Source: Alcaligenaceae bacterium (GTDB taxonomy: Bacteria; Pseudomonadota; Gammaproteobacteria; Burkholderiales; Burkholderiaceae_B). From it: a stretch of DNA of 64,000 nucleotides. Below, piece after piece: positions 55,719 to 63,824 of the stretch (positions are counted from its first letter, which is position 1; each line of letters opens with the position of its first letter). The notes beneath the pieces are model-generated. The model made no database searches, was not told the DNA's origin, and saw nothing but the letters and a program-made list of their open reading frames with translations. The position numbers and the translations under genes were made by a program. Location of the stretch: the NCBI GenBank assembly GCA_013416455.1, contig JACCES010000012.1:97603-161602 (forward strand), written 5' to 3'.

Positions 55719-56918
55719 ATGAAAATTCCTGATACTAGACTTGATGCCACCCCTTCCGGAAGCTGGGAGCTGCCGGAGGAACTCGTGATGTTGCAGGACA
55801 CCGTCCGTCGCTTCATGCAGAAGGAAGTACTGCCTCTGGAGGCGACCCTTGAGCACGACGCTTATGAGGTTTCGCCCGCGCTTCTTGAACCTTTGCAGGC
55901 AAAGGCTAAGGCGGCGGGCCTCTGGTGCTTTCGAACACCGGTCGAGTATGGTGGCGCGGGCCTCTCGCTACTGGGCCAGGCAGTTGTGGCGGAGGAGACA
56001 GCGAAATGTCGTATGGGAGCGTATGTCCCCGGATGTGGTGCATTTGGCGCTGATGCGCCCAACGCCATTTTCAATGGTTCACCGTTTCAGATCGAGAAGT
56101 ATGCCAAGCCCGCCACTGAGCGGGGAAAGAAAGTTTTCGTCGCCATCAGTGAGGCCGGCGGAGGATCTGACCCTGCCCGTTCCATTCGGACTGTGGCCCG
56201 ACGCGATGGTGACCGCTACCTGATCAAGGGATCCAAGATGTGGATCACCGGTGCTGGCGATGCCGACTGGGGCATCGTTTTCGCTCGCACAGAAGGTGGA
56301 GATCAGCGTGGTGGCATTACCTGCTTCATTGTCGATGGCGACGCTCCGGGGATGACGACCCGGCCGATCAAGACTATTCGCTCATACTCACCTTATGAAA
56401 TCAACTTCGACGATGTCGAGGTGCCGGTAGAAAATCGCCTGGGTGAAGAGGGGCTGGGATTTGCGATATGCGAAAAGTGGTTGGTGGAAGGGCGGGTTCC
56501 TTATGCCGCAGCCACTCTTGGCATCGCCGAAGCTGCTATGAAGATTGCCGTGGAGTGGGCAAAGGAGCGGCAAACCTTCAGAACCAGGCTAGCCGAAAAG
56601 CAAGCCATCCAATGGATGCTGGCGGATTCCGAAATTGAGCTTCGTGCTGCCCGTTTACTTGTTTACCAGGCCGCCTGGAAGGGCGACCTAAGCCAGGATA
56701 TGAAACTGGAGTCCTCTATTGCCAAGGTATTTGCTACCGAAACCGCGGGCAGAATCATTGATCGCTGTGTCCAGATTCTAGGTGGAATGGGTGTTGCAGC
56801 GGAGCTGCCGCTGGAACGATGGTATCGAGAGCTTCGTATCAAGCGAATCGGAGAAGGACCCTCAGAAGTCCAACGCATGGTTGTCGCTCGCAGCCTGTTG
56901 GGCAAGGCAGGAGGCTGA
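55719..56918 (+). CDS. Acyl-CoA dehydrogenase
   Basis: An FAD enzyme that introduces an alpha,beta double bond into an acyl-CoA. It is 399 aa from the ATG at 55719. The FAD/substrate signature AISEAGGGSDPARSIRT and the C-terminal signature IIDRCVQILGGMGVAAELPLERWYRELRIKRI are present in parts; KIGEGPSE-like RIGEGPSEVQR closes the chain. An earlier ATG at 55689 lies inside the promoter, before the expected transcription start, so I reject it. First of five linked catabolic genes followed by iclR. Substrate chain type is not readable. Confidence 0.88.
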   Translation: MKIPDTRLDATPSGSWELPEELVMLQDTVRRFMQKEVLPLEATLEHDAYEVSPALLEPLQAKAKAAGLWCFRTPVEYGGAGLSLLGQAVVAEETAKCRMGAYVPGCGAFGADAPNAIFNGSPFQIEKYAKPATERGKKVFVAISEAGGGSDPARSIRTVARRDGDRYLIKGSKMWITGAGDADWGIVFARTEGGDQRGGITCFIVDGDAPGMTTRPIKTIRSYSPYEINFDDVEVPVENRLGEEGLGFAICEKWLVEGRVPYAAATLGIAEAAMKIAVEWAKERQTFRTRLAEKQAIQWMLADSEIELRAARLLVYQAAWKGDLSQDMKLESSIAKVFATETAGRIIDRCVQILGGMGVAAELPLERWYRELRIKRIGEGPSEVQRMVVARSLLGKAGG

Positions 56919-56919
56919 T

Positions 56920-57693
56920 ATGTCGATCGATATCACCATAACCGATCATGTTGCAGTTATCACCATCAACCGGCCAGAGCGGCATAACGCCCTAGATGCC
57001 GAACACTATGAAGCACTTTCCGAGGCCTGGGTGCGAGTTCGCGATGATCAGGACATACGTTGTGCCGTGGTTACAGGTGCGGGCGAGAAATCGTTCTCTA
57101 CTGGCGCAGATTTAAAGACATGGATTGGCCGTAGAGCCGACGCATGCGAGATGTGGCTTACTCAGAGAAATCCGTTGCTCAACCGAGGTTTGGAGGTCTG
57201 GAAGCCAGTGATCGCCGCAGTGAATGGGTACTGCCTTGGTGGTGGGATGACGCTGTTGCTAGCAACGGATATCCGGATAGCGGTGGACCATGCCGAGTTC
57301 GGTGTTCCGGAAGTGTGTCGGGGGGTGATACCGGCAAACGGTGGCACGCAACGGCTATTGGCTCAGTTGCCACACGCTGTTGGGATGGAGATGCTGCTCA
57401 CGGGAAGGAGATTCGGCGCTGAAACAGCGGCACGATGGGGGCTCGTCAATGAAGTAGTGTCCGCCGGCCGTTTGCTCGATACTGCGCTTGAGCATGCAAG
57501 GCGAATCGCCGCCAATGCTCCGCTTGCCGTCCAGGCGGCCAAAGAGCTCGCTACGCGCAGCTGCGACCTGGATCTTGCCGCGGGGATGCGGATGGAGCAG
57601 TTCGTCAATCGAATATTACAGGGTACCGAGGATGTCAAGGAAGGTCGTCTGGCATTCGCGGAAAAGCGTGTTCCCAAATTCAGAGGTGAGTGA
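56920..57693 (+). CDS. Enoyl-CoA hydratase/isomerase family protein
   Basis: A 257-aa crotonase-fold enzyme that should add water to the double bond made by the preceding dehydrogenase. The oxyanion hole is formed by FSTGADLKTW and VNGYCLGGGMTLLLATDIRIA. Two residues expected as acid/base lie near EFGVPEVCRGVIPANGGTQRL: the Glu of PEV is kept, while the second common Glu is replaced in GVIPANGG. This leaves open whether it is a hydratase or another crotonase-type activity. Its ATG is one base after the acyl-CoA dehydrogenase stop. Confidence 0.85.
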   Translation: MSIDITITDHVAVITINRPERHNALDAEHYEALSEAWVRVRDDQDIRCAVVTGAGEKSFSTGADLKTWIGRRADACEMWLTQRNPLLNRGLEVWKPVIAAVNGYCLGGGMTLLLATDIRIAVDHAEFGVPEVCRGVIPANGGTQRLLAQLPHAVGMEMLLTGRRFGAETAARWGLVNEVVSAGRLLDTALEHARRIAANAPLAVQAAKELATRSCDLDLAAGMRMEQFVNRILQGTEDVKEGRLAFAEKRVPKFRGE

Positions 57694-58895
57694 TGATGCA
57701 AGAGAATTCGCTACCCTTGTCGGGGATTCGCGTGCTTGACCTGACTCAGATCTACAACGGCCCCTACGCAACCTATCTCATGGCCATGGGCGGGGCAGAG
57801 GTTATAAAGATCGAACCGCCGGGTGGCGAGCATCTACGACAGCGAGGCGCGAACAGCGGCGCGGCGCTTCCGTTCGCAATGCTCAACGGCAGCAAGAAGT
57901 CCGTTACGCTCAATCTGAAAACGCCGGAAGGCAAAGAGCTGCTGCTACGCTTGGTCGAGATCGCCGATGTTCTGGTGCAGAATTTCGCCCCTGGCGCCAT
58001 GGGACGGCTCGGCTTGGATAGTGATGCGCTCCATGAGCGGAACCCAAGGCTAATCATTGCGTCAGGTTCCGGATATGGCAATGACGGGCCTTATCGCGAC
58101 TTTCCCGCCATGGATCTGACCGTGCAGGCCATCTCGGGGGTGATGAGCGTCACAGGGGAGTCTGATGGTCCCCCGCTGAAGGCGGGCCCGGCCGTGTGTG
58201 ACTTCTTCGGTGGAATCCATTTGTATGGGGCGATCATGACAGCGCTTTTTGAACGTTCCCGCAGTGGGATCGGAAGGGAAGTGGAGGTTTCGATGATGGA
58301 AGCCATTTATACATCCTTGAGCTCCAACCTTGGGCTTTTCTACGGTTCTGGGGGGGAAGCGCCCGCCCGGACGGGAAACCGGCACGGTGGCTTGTCACTC
58401 TGCCCTTACAACGTTTATAGGGCTAGTGATGGTTATGTTGCCATCATATGCAACCATGATCGTCACTGGCGAGCCTTGCTGTCCGTCATGGGCGATAGCG
58501 AACTAGGCAGCGATTCCCGGTTCGCCACAATGGAACGGCGGGTGGCACATATGGATCTGGTAGATTCCATCATCACAGATTGGACGTCCGTTCGCGGCAA
58601 GAACGCCATATTTGATTTGCTGAATGCGAATCGGGTGCCGTGCGCCCCGGTGAGAAACATCCATGATGTCGTAGGCGATCCGCACTTGCGAGCTCGTGGC
58701 ATGTTGCACGATATCGATCATCCCGAGTTTGGCGCTATTACAGTTGCATCTTCTCCTATCCGGTTCACGGGCGAGCCGGCGCCGCGCCCTGAACCCAGCC
58801 CTCGCCTCGGTATTGACAACGGTGAGGTCTTGTGCGGCCTTCTAGGAGAACCGCTTGGCAATCTAGACGTTTGGCGGGAACAGGGGGTAATTTAG
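57693..58895 (+). CDS. CaiB/BaiF family (class III) CoA transferase
   Basis: A 400-aa class III CoA transferase that moves CoA from a donor thioester (often succinyl-CoA or acetyl-CoA) to the pathway's acid. Family blocks are RVLDLTQIYNGPYATYLMAMGGAEVIKIEPPGG (in parts), NLKTPEGKELL, and the active-site Asp in YRDFPAMDLTVQAISG. The start overlaps the hydratase stop (GTGATGATG); ATG 57693 or 57696. It probably activates the substrate, as no CoA ligase gene is present in the operon. Confidence 0.9.
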   Translation: MMQENSLPLSGIRVLDLTQIYNGPYATYLMAMGGAEVIKIEPPGGEHLRQRGANSGAALPFAMLNGSKKSVTLNLKTPEGKELLLRLVEIADVLVQNFAPGAMGRLGLDSDALHERNPRLIIASGSGYGNDGPYRDFPAMDLTVQAISGVMSVTGESDGPPLKAGPAVCDFFGGIHLYGAIMTALFERSRSGIGREVEVSMMEAIYTSLSSNLGLFYGSGGEAPARTGNRHGGLSLCPYNVYRASDGYVAIICNHDRHWRALLSVMGDSELGSDSRFATMERRVAHMDLVDSIITDWTSVRGKNAIFDLLNANRVPCAPVRNIHDVVGDPHLRARGMLHDIDHPEFGAITVASSPIRFTGEPAPRPEPSPRLGIDNGEVLCGLLGEPLGNLDVWREQGVI

Positions 58896-60019
58896 TGCAA
58901 CCTCGCATAGTGATCGCAGGCATCGGCGCGACAACCTTCGGAAAGCACCCTGGGCGCAGCTCTGTGTCTCTCAACGTCGAAGCATGCCGGCTTGCGTTGG
59001 AAGATGCTCAGGTGGATAAAGCGGACGTCGACGCGGTGTTTGTAAAAACCCCTACGTCGGAGCGCCATTTCATGTATGGGCAGATGGTCTGCGAAGCTTT
59101 AGGGGTGCGGCCTCGTATAGGGGGGGCGTGGGACCAGGGCGGGGCGGCCAATATCGCGCTGATTTCCTTTGCCGCGGCTAGCATCCGGTCCGGTCAGTGC
59201 GGCGTCGCGATCGTCTGCTATGGCGACACTCCCCGCACTGGCAACGCCAAAGCGTTTCACCGCCCGCGGGGAGATGATGCGAAATACGGATGGTACTCTA
59301 CAGCAGCAGGTTATGCCATGATCCTTCGACGGCATATGCTGGAGTTTGGAACTGGTCCAGAGGAGCTTGGCCCCATCGCGATAGCGTGTCGAAAACACGG
59401 TGCCGCCAACCCGTACGCACAGTTGCGCCAGCCGTTGACGCTGGAAGAGTATGAAGAGTCTCCACAGATCGTGGAGCCATTACGGCGAGCCGATAGCTGC
59501 CTCGTATCCGATGGAGGCGGAGCGCTCGTGATCATGAGTGAGAGCATGGCCAGGAAGCGCCAGGTTCCCATGCCGGTGCCGATCCTGGGCATCGGTCAAG
59601 CCCAGACCTCATGGGATGTGCACCTGCGCCCCGATCTCACGTCAACGTGTGCCGCTGCCTCTGGGCATCATGCGTTCAAGATGGCAGGGCTGGAACCTCG
59701 GGATATTGACGTGGCCCAGATATACGATTGCTTCACGATCGCTGCGCTGATGACACTTGAGGATTACGGTTTCTTCCGTAAAGGCGAAGGTCGATACTTC
59801 TTTGAAGACGGTCAGATCGAGATAGGCGGCCGTCTGCCCATTAACACGAGTGGCGGACTCTTGTCGGAGACAGGAATGCCGGGGCTACAGCTGATAATGG
59901 AAGGGGTCCGTCAAATGAGAGGAACCGCGAATTTACAGGTCAGAGGCGCAAAGAACTGTCTTGTTTCGAATCAGGGTGGCACGATGCATACACACTCCAC
60001 AATGATACTCGGTCAATGA
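58895..60019 (+). CDS. Thiolase-like protein (SCP-x/Ltp2 group), probable C-C lyase
   Basis: A 374-aa thiolase-superfamily protein starting at GTG 58895, overlapping the previous stop by one base. It is related to the SCP-x/lipid-transfer thiolases. At the place of the usual nucleophilic Cys it reads WDQGGAANIALISFAAASI with no cysteine. The later catalytic His region is changed to NTSGGLLSETGMPG (GH expected). IYDCFTIAALMTLEDYGFF is a mark of the group. It is paired with a DUF35 gene, as in Ltp2-ChsH2 of steroid side-chain degradation, which acts as a retro-aldolase. A lyase role is therefore more likely than thiolysis. Confidence 0.8.
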   Translation: MQPRIVIAGIGATTFGKHPGRSSVSLNVEACRLALEDAQVDKADVDAVFVKTPTSERHFMYGQMVCEALGVRPRIGGAWDQGGAANIALISFAAASIRSGQCGVAIVCYGDTPRTGNAKAFHRPRGDDAKYGWYSTAAGYAMILRRHMLEFGTGPEELGPIAIACRKHGAANPYAQLRQPLTLEEYEESPQIVEPLRRADSCLVSDGGGALVIMSESMARKRQVPMPVPILGIGQAQTSWDVHLRPDLTSTCAAASGHHAFKMAGLEPRDIDVAQIYDCFTIAALMTLEDYGFFRKGEGRYFFEDGQIEIGGRLPINTSGGLLSETGMPGLQLIMEGVRQMRGTANLQVRGAKNCLVSNQGGTMHTHSTMILGQ

Positions 60020-60435
60020 ATATATCAAAGCATTCGACATCCACGTTGTCTCCAGTCGAGGCATACATTCGCGCTTTGCGCGAAGGGCGACTGATGTACC
60101 AGCATTGCGCCTGTGGCCAGAGCTGGCTGCCTCCGCGGTTTGAGTGTCCCCAGTGTCTTCGCAGTGCCTGGAGTTGGCGGGAGGCCAGTGGGACGGCGCG
60201 CCTGGTGAGCTGGGTCGTCTACAATGTGGCCTATGATGAAGCCTTTAAAAACAAGCTTCCTTACAACGTGGCCATCGTGGAACTGGACGAAGGCGTCCGT
60301 CTCATCAGCAATATCGTTGGAACACCTGATGGAGACGGGCTGGTCGCAGACATGCGACTTGCACTCGTGTTGGAGAGGGAAGGAGATCACGTCATGGCCC
60401 GATTCAAGCGAGCCGAAGATTTGGAAATGAGTTGA
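60016..60435 (+). CDS. DUF35 OB-fold protein with zinc ribbon, partner of the thiolase-like lyase
   Basis: A 139-aa protein with a rubredoxin-like zinc ribbon (CACG at about 32-35 and CPQC at about 46-49), then an OB-fold domain (ASGTARLVSWVVYNVAY, YNVAIVELDEGVRLISNIVG). Proteins of this family form complexes with thiolase-like lyases and acyl-CoA enzymes. Its ATG overlaps the lyase stop (ATGA), so the pair is translationally coupled, which supports a 1:1 complex. It has no activity of its own that can be read. Confidence 0.9.
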   Translation: MNISKHSTSTLSPVEAYIRALREGRLMYQHCACGQSWLPPRFECPQCLRSAWSWREASGTARLVSWVVYNVAYDEAFKNKLPYNVAIVELDEGVRLISNIVGTPDGDGLVADMRLALVLEREGDHVMARFKRAEDLEMS

Positions 60436-61163
60436 TGGATAGCACGAGTATCAAGGCATTGCGAGTGATTGAAGCCCTTGCCGCTAGCGACGAGCCGCGT
60501 GGCGTGGCGGAATTGGGGCGTAGCCTCGGGCTGACCAAGAGCAATACATTCCGTATACTTTCCACCTTGTCTGGCTTGGGGTACGCGAAATCGCACGGTG
60601 AGTCGGGACGATATTCCTTGACGTTGAATATTTGGGAGCAGGGGATGAAAGTCATAGATCGCCATCCTGTGCGGCGGGTCGCATTGCCCAATATGCGTAT
60701 GCTTCACGCAAATGTGACTGAGACGATTCTGCTGACCACCCTGGAATCGAGCGACGTACTCTATATAGGCAAGGTAGAGTCCGAGAACCCCATCAGGGCC
60801 TCTGCCCGGGAGGGGCAGCGTGCGCCGGCGTGGCGCACCGCTTCCGGCCGATCGATGTTGGCTTTCCATCCTAAAGAAGACATCGAGCAGGTGCTCAGCG
60901 CAGCCAATTTCGACGACGCCGAAAGAGCGGAGTTTCTAGAGATGCTGCAACGCGTTCGAGAGCGTGGGTTCGCCACATCGGTGAACGGTACCAGGGTGGG
61001 GGTAAACAGCGTCGCCGCGCCGTTGTGGAGCGGAGAAGATGCGCCATGGACATCTGTTTCCATTTCGGGCCCCGCCGAACGCTTCACGGCCGAGAGAATG
61101 GATGAGCTGGGAATCATGGTGTTGAATTGCGCGACCCGAATATCAGAAAGCCTGGGTGTTTAG
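60435..61163 (+). CDS. IclR family transcriptional regulator
   Basis: A 242-aa regulator: winged helix-turn-helix at the N-terminus (GVAELGRSLGLTKSNTFRIL), effector domain from about residue 75 (ILLTTLESSDVLYIGKVE, ASGRSMLAF, GVNSVAAPLWS). Its ATG overlaps the DUF35 stop by one base, so it is made together with the catabolic genes and probably feeds back on their promoter at 55.66 kb. Inducer unknown. Confidence 0.92.
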   Translation: MDSTSIKALRVIEALAASDEPRGVAELGRSLGLTKSNTFRILSTLSGLGYAKSHGESGRYSLTLNIWEQGMKVIDRHPVRRVALPNMRMLHANVTETILLTTLESSDVLYIGKVESENPIRASAREGQRAPAWRTASGRSMLAFHPKEDIEQVLSAANFDDAERAEFLEMLQRVRERGFATSVNGTRVGVNSVAAPLWSGEDAPWTSVSISGPAERFTAERMDELGIMVLNCATRISESLGV

Positions 61164-61411
61164 GCTGGAGGCCGCGTGTAGGTCAAGTCACCGGCAATCT
61201 GTACGATGTGTGCACTGTCGTCCAGTGCAATTAACCCCTGCTCGATTGCTGTGATATCGGCATCGACCGCATCCTTCAGCAACAGCCCTTGCTTGCCGGC
61301 AAGCTGCTCACTTCTCTTGCTGAAGCGACAGCGGCCAAGCACGGCGATCTCATATGTGAACGTGCGGATGTGGGTGTCCTGGAAGTGGATGTCATGGGCC
61401 TGCTGTGCCAT
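61160..61411 (-). CDS. Short open frame of unknown nature, possible gene remnant
   Basis: An 83-codon frame (VMAQQAHDIHFQDTHIRTF start region) in the ~300-nt gap after iclR, ending inside the iclR stop. Codon choice looks coding. The part KRSEQLAGKQGLLLKDAVD followed by ADITAIEQG has a faint likeness to the C-terminal region of ring-hydroxylating oxygenase alpha subunits (RQANLVGPAG, SxEDxE, QxG pattern), judged by eye. If so it is a truncated relic. No ribosome site is convincing. It may equally be chance. Confidence 0.3.
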   Translation of the reverse strand: MAQQAHDIHFQDTHIRTFTYEIAVLGRCRFSKRSEQLAGKQGLLLKDAVDADITAIEQGLIALDDSAHIVQIAGDLTYTRPPA

Positions 61412-61460
61412 CACCCGGCGGGTCTATTGGACGGCTTCCTTCCGGCAAGACGATTTGCCT

Positions 61461-62606
61461 TCAGGCCGGATCCGACTGCGATCTTTGCGTCTTGTGCAGG
61501 TACATCCTGGCGTCAGCCCGCTCCAGCAACGCACTGATTGTGCTGCCGTCGAGGCCAAACTCCGCCAGGCCGATGCTGGCCCTCACTTGCAGGAAAGTAT
61601 CTTTCCACGGAATAGGTTGCGCCAGGCTGTGTCTTATGCGCTTTGTCAGTGCGATAAGGTGGTCTGCGTGCAGGTCATGGGGGATATTCGCGACGATAAT
61701 GACAAACTCGTCGCCTCCCAGCCGGGCGACAGTGTCAATATCGCGCACACAGGCAAGCAGCCGCTGGGCGACGGTGCGCAGTATTTCGTCTCCGGCCGCG
61801 TGGCCGAACTCGTCGTTGATGGTTTTGAAATGATCCAGATCCAGCAGCAGGACATGGCCGCGTGAGCCAGTGCGGGCGGTGAGACGGATGGCGCGGTCCA
61901 GCTCTTCTTCTAGTTTCAGGCGGTTGCCCAGTCCGGTCAGCATATCCCGCCGGGCTTGATTGCGCAGTGTCTGAAGCTGTGCATTGTAGGTCTGGGTGAC
62001 TTCGGTGATTTCCGCTGTCCAGCCGGCGGGAACAGGATCCAGTGCCTCGTGGTCGTGCATGGCGCGCCGCAGCTGCTCTAGCGGTTTTCCGATGGTGCGT
62101 TCGAAGACCCAAAGCGCGCCCGCGAGCACGGCAATGAGCATGGACAGAAAGATCACCAGCTGAGGCACCAGGCTTCGAGACGCCGCGGTGAATATTGAAA
62201 CGGGCTCGAAAGCGACGCTTAGTTCCCCCAGCGGATGACTGCGGCCATGCTCGTCAACGTAGCGCAGGGGTGTGCTCAAAGTTTCCGCGCTGGCATGGGA
62301 GGACGAGGTACCCGACTGAATGAGCTGTTGGGCGCACTGGTCCGGTGCGCTGGCCCACCGTACGTTCGGCTGCAATGTCATGGCATGGACGATGCCGCGC
62401 GCCGTCAGGCTATTGCAATCCCATAACGGTTTCACCAGGACATGGGCAAAGGTCTCCAATGTTTGCTGGCGCTGGTTCCTGGCTTCTTCCTGCTGTCCCA
62501 GATAGTACAGCCCGGCCGAGATGGTGGCCGTCAACACATATGCCAGAGCCAGCAGCGGCAACAGCCGGCGCAGGAATTCAGTGTAGAGGTTCTGGCGGGG
62601 CGACAT
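61461..62606 (-). CDS. Membrane-bound diguanylate cyclase (GGDEF)
   Basis: A 381-aa inner-membrane protein that makes cyclic-di-GMP. A helix at about 15-35, a periplasmic sensor of ~125 residues, a second helix (LVIFLSMLIAVLAGALWVF), a HAMP-like linker and a C-terminal GGDEF domain (RRDMLTGLGNRLKLEEEL; LLLDLDHFKTINDEFGH; ARLGGDEFVII). The active-site GGDEF is intact, and RDID five residues before it is an inhibitory I-site. The ATG at 62606 overlaps the stop of the upstream binding-protein gene, so the receptor and the cyclase are coupled. Confidence 0.92.
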   Translation of the reverse strand: MSPRQNLYTEFLRRLLPLLALAYVLTATISAGLYYLGQQEEARNQRQQTLETFAHVLVKPLWDCNSLTARGIVHAMTLQPNVRWASAPDQCAQQLIQSGTSSSHASAETLSTPLRYVDEHGRSHPLGELSVAFEPVSIFTAASRSLVPQLVIFLSMLIAVLAGALWVFERTIGKPLEQLRRAMHDHEALDPVPAGWTAEITEVTQTYNAQLQTLRNQARRDMLTGLGNRLKLEEELDRAIRLTARTGSRGHVLLLDLDHFKTINDEFGHAAGDEILRTVAQRLLACVRDIDTVARLGGDEFVIIVANIPHDLHADHLIALTKRIRHSLAQPIPWKDTFLQVRASIGLAEFGLDGSTISALLERADARMYLHKTQRSQSDPA

Positions 62607-63499
62607 TAAGAAATCGAGGGATCGAGCAGGAGATGCTGATAACGCTGGGGAATGATGTCCTGGCTGTAAAAAGGATTCTTCAGCTTGATGATCGTGCGTC
62701 CCTGCCAATGGCTGGCGGAAGGGACGTGGCGGTCAGCCGCCCAGATCGACTCAAACTGACCATTGCCGCAGATGACGTCAAAGCCGTCTTGCAATGCCTG
62801 GTACAACCCGTCCGCCTCGGGGGCGGACGTTACCCAGACAAAGCGATACCATGGGTAGCGCAGCAGCAGGTGCTCGTCCAGGGCGACCTCTGGATGGTGC
62901 TGACGAAAGTGCGGCAGAAAATAACTGACGGATTCTTCCAGGCCCATGGGGAAGACGTCAATGAGGCCCGATCGCATCTGGCCGGTGAATTCGCCGTTGC
63001 GCCAAGCCTGCAGCTCGCGGGTGATGATGCCCGCCTGGCGGTAGATATGCGCATCTATCCAGCCCGAGCCCTGGCCTACGGTCAGTTTCTGGAAATCAGT
63101 CAAGTCACGGATGCCCGCTGTTTTCCGCCGCTGGTCCTGCAAGACGAACGAGACTCGCCAACCCAGCAGGCCGCGCTCCAGTGGCGCCGCGATCATGCGC
63201 AGGCGGCCTTCGTTCACCATGGACAACCGGGTCGGGGTGGGAGGCAGCAAGGTGATGTGGGTGCGTCCGGAAGTGGTTTCGTGCAGGTTGCGTGCTTCAG
63301 ACGAATTGGGGGCGGCCGACAGGTTGGCGGCAAACCCCGCAGCCCGCAAGGCGGCGTGAAGCAGGGCCATGCCGTGTCTCAGTGACGGCTCGGTCTGGAC
63401 GAAAAAAACGGGCGGGCTCGAAGCGCGGACCGCGGGCAGGCAAGAACCCGCCATTAAACCCAATAGGCTGCGACGATGTAGAGAAGGCGAGGCTGCCAT
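62606..63499 (-). CDS. Periplasmic substrate-binding-like protein coupled to the GGDEF gene
   Basis: A 297-aa protein with a signal peptide carrying two arginines (HRRSLLGLMAGSCLPAVRA), possibly Tat-type. It is followed by a type 2 binding-protein fold (VGQGSGWIDAHIYRQAGI, GLIDVFPMGLEESVSYFLP, YPWYRFVWVTS). No transporter genes are nearby. Its gene overlaps that of the membrane diguanylate cyclase. The likely role is to bind a ligand in the periplasm and signal to the cyclase's sensor domain. Ligand unknown. Confidence 0.82.
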   Translation of the reverse strand: MAASPSLHRRSLLGLMAGSCLPAVRASSPPVFFVQTEPSLRHGMALLHAALRAAGFAANLSAAPNSSEARNLHETTSGRTHITLLPPTPTRLSMVNEGRLRMIAAPLERGLLGWRVSFVLQDQRRKTAGIRDLTDFQKLTVGQGSGWIDAHIYRQAGIITRELQAWRNGEFTGQMRSGLIDVFPMGLEESVSYFLPHFRQHHPEVALDEHLLLRYPWYRFVWVTSAPEADGLYQALQDGFDVICGNGQFESIWAADRHVPSASHWQGRTIIKLKNPFYSQDIIPQRYQHLLLDPSIS

Positions 63500-63824
63500 C
63501 TTATCTTCTAGTCTAGGTGGCCCATATGACGGATGCCCCGGCGCTGATCACCATTAGGTCGTCAGACGGGGCGGCTGTAACGCGATAAGGTAACACATGA
63601 GTCTTGACGGCACCGGACGGACCCCGCGCGGTCAGCGCCGTCATAAAACCGTTACGCCCGCGTCACCGAATCGCCATCCACAATTCCCAGCATGCCGCAT
63701 GGCAGGCGAAGTATCGCCGATTATCGGAAGACACCGCATGAAATCGGCCCTTGAAGCCCGTGCCGCATTCCTCGGAGCCGTTCATCTGGCCGCTGCTGTC
63801 ATTTGGCTCAATTGATGACAGACC
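63500..63824. other. Gap between the signalling pair and the IS element
   Basis: About 325 nt with no gene I can support. It must carry the minus-strand promoter of the binding-protein/GGDEF pair. A 72-codon plus-strand frame (63597-63815) has no family features and an Arg/Pro-rich start, so I do not call it. The left end of the IS element should lie just before 63825. Confidence 0.4.

Noticed and set aside
63597..63815. 72-codon plus-strand frame before the IS element
   Set aside because: No family features, Arg/Pro-rich beginning and atypical composition.
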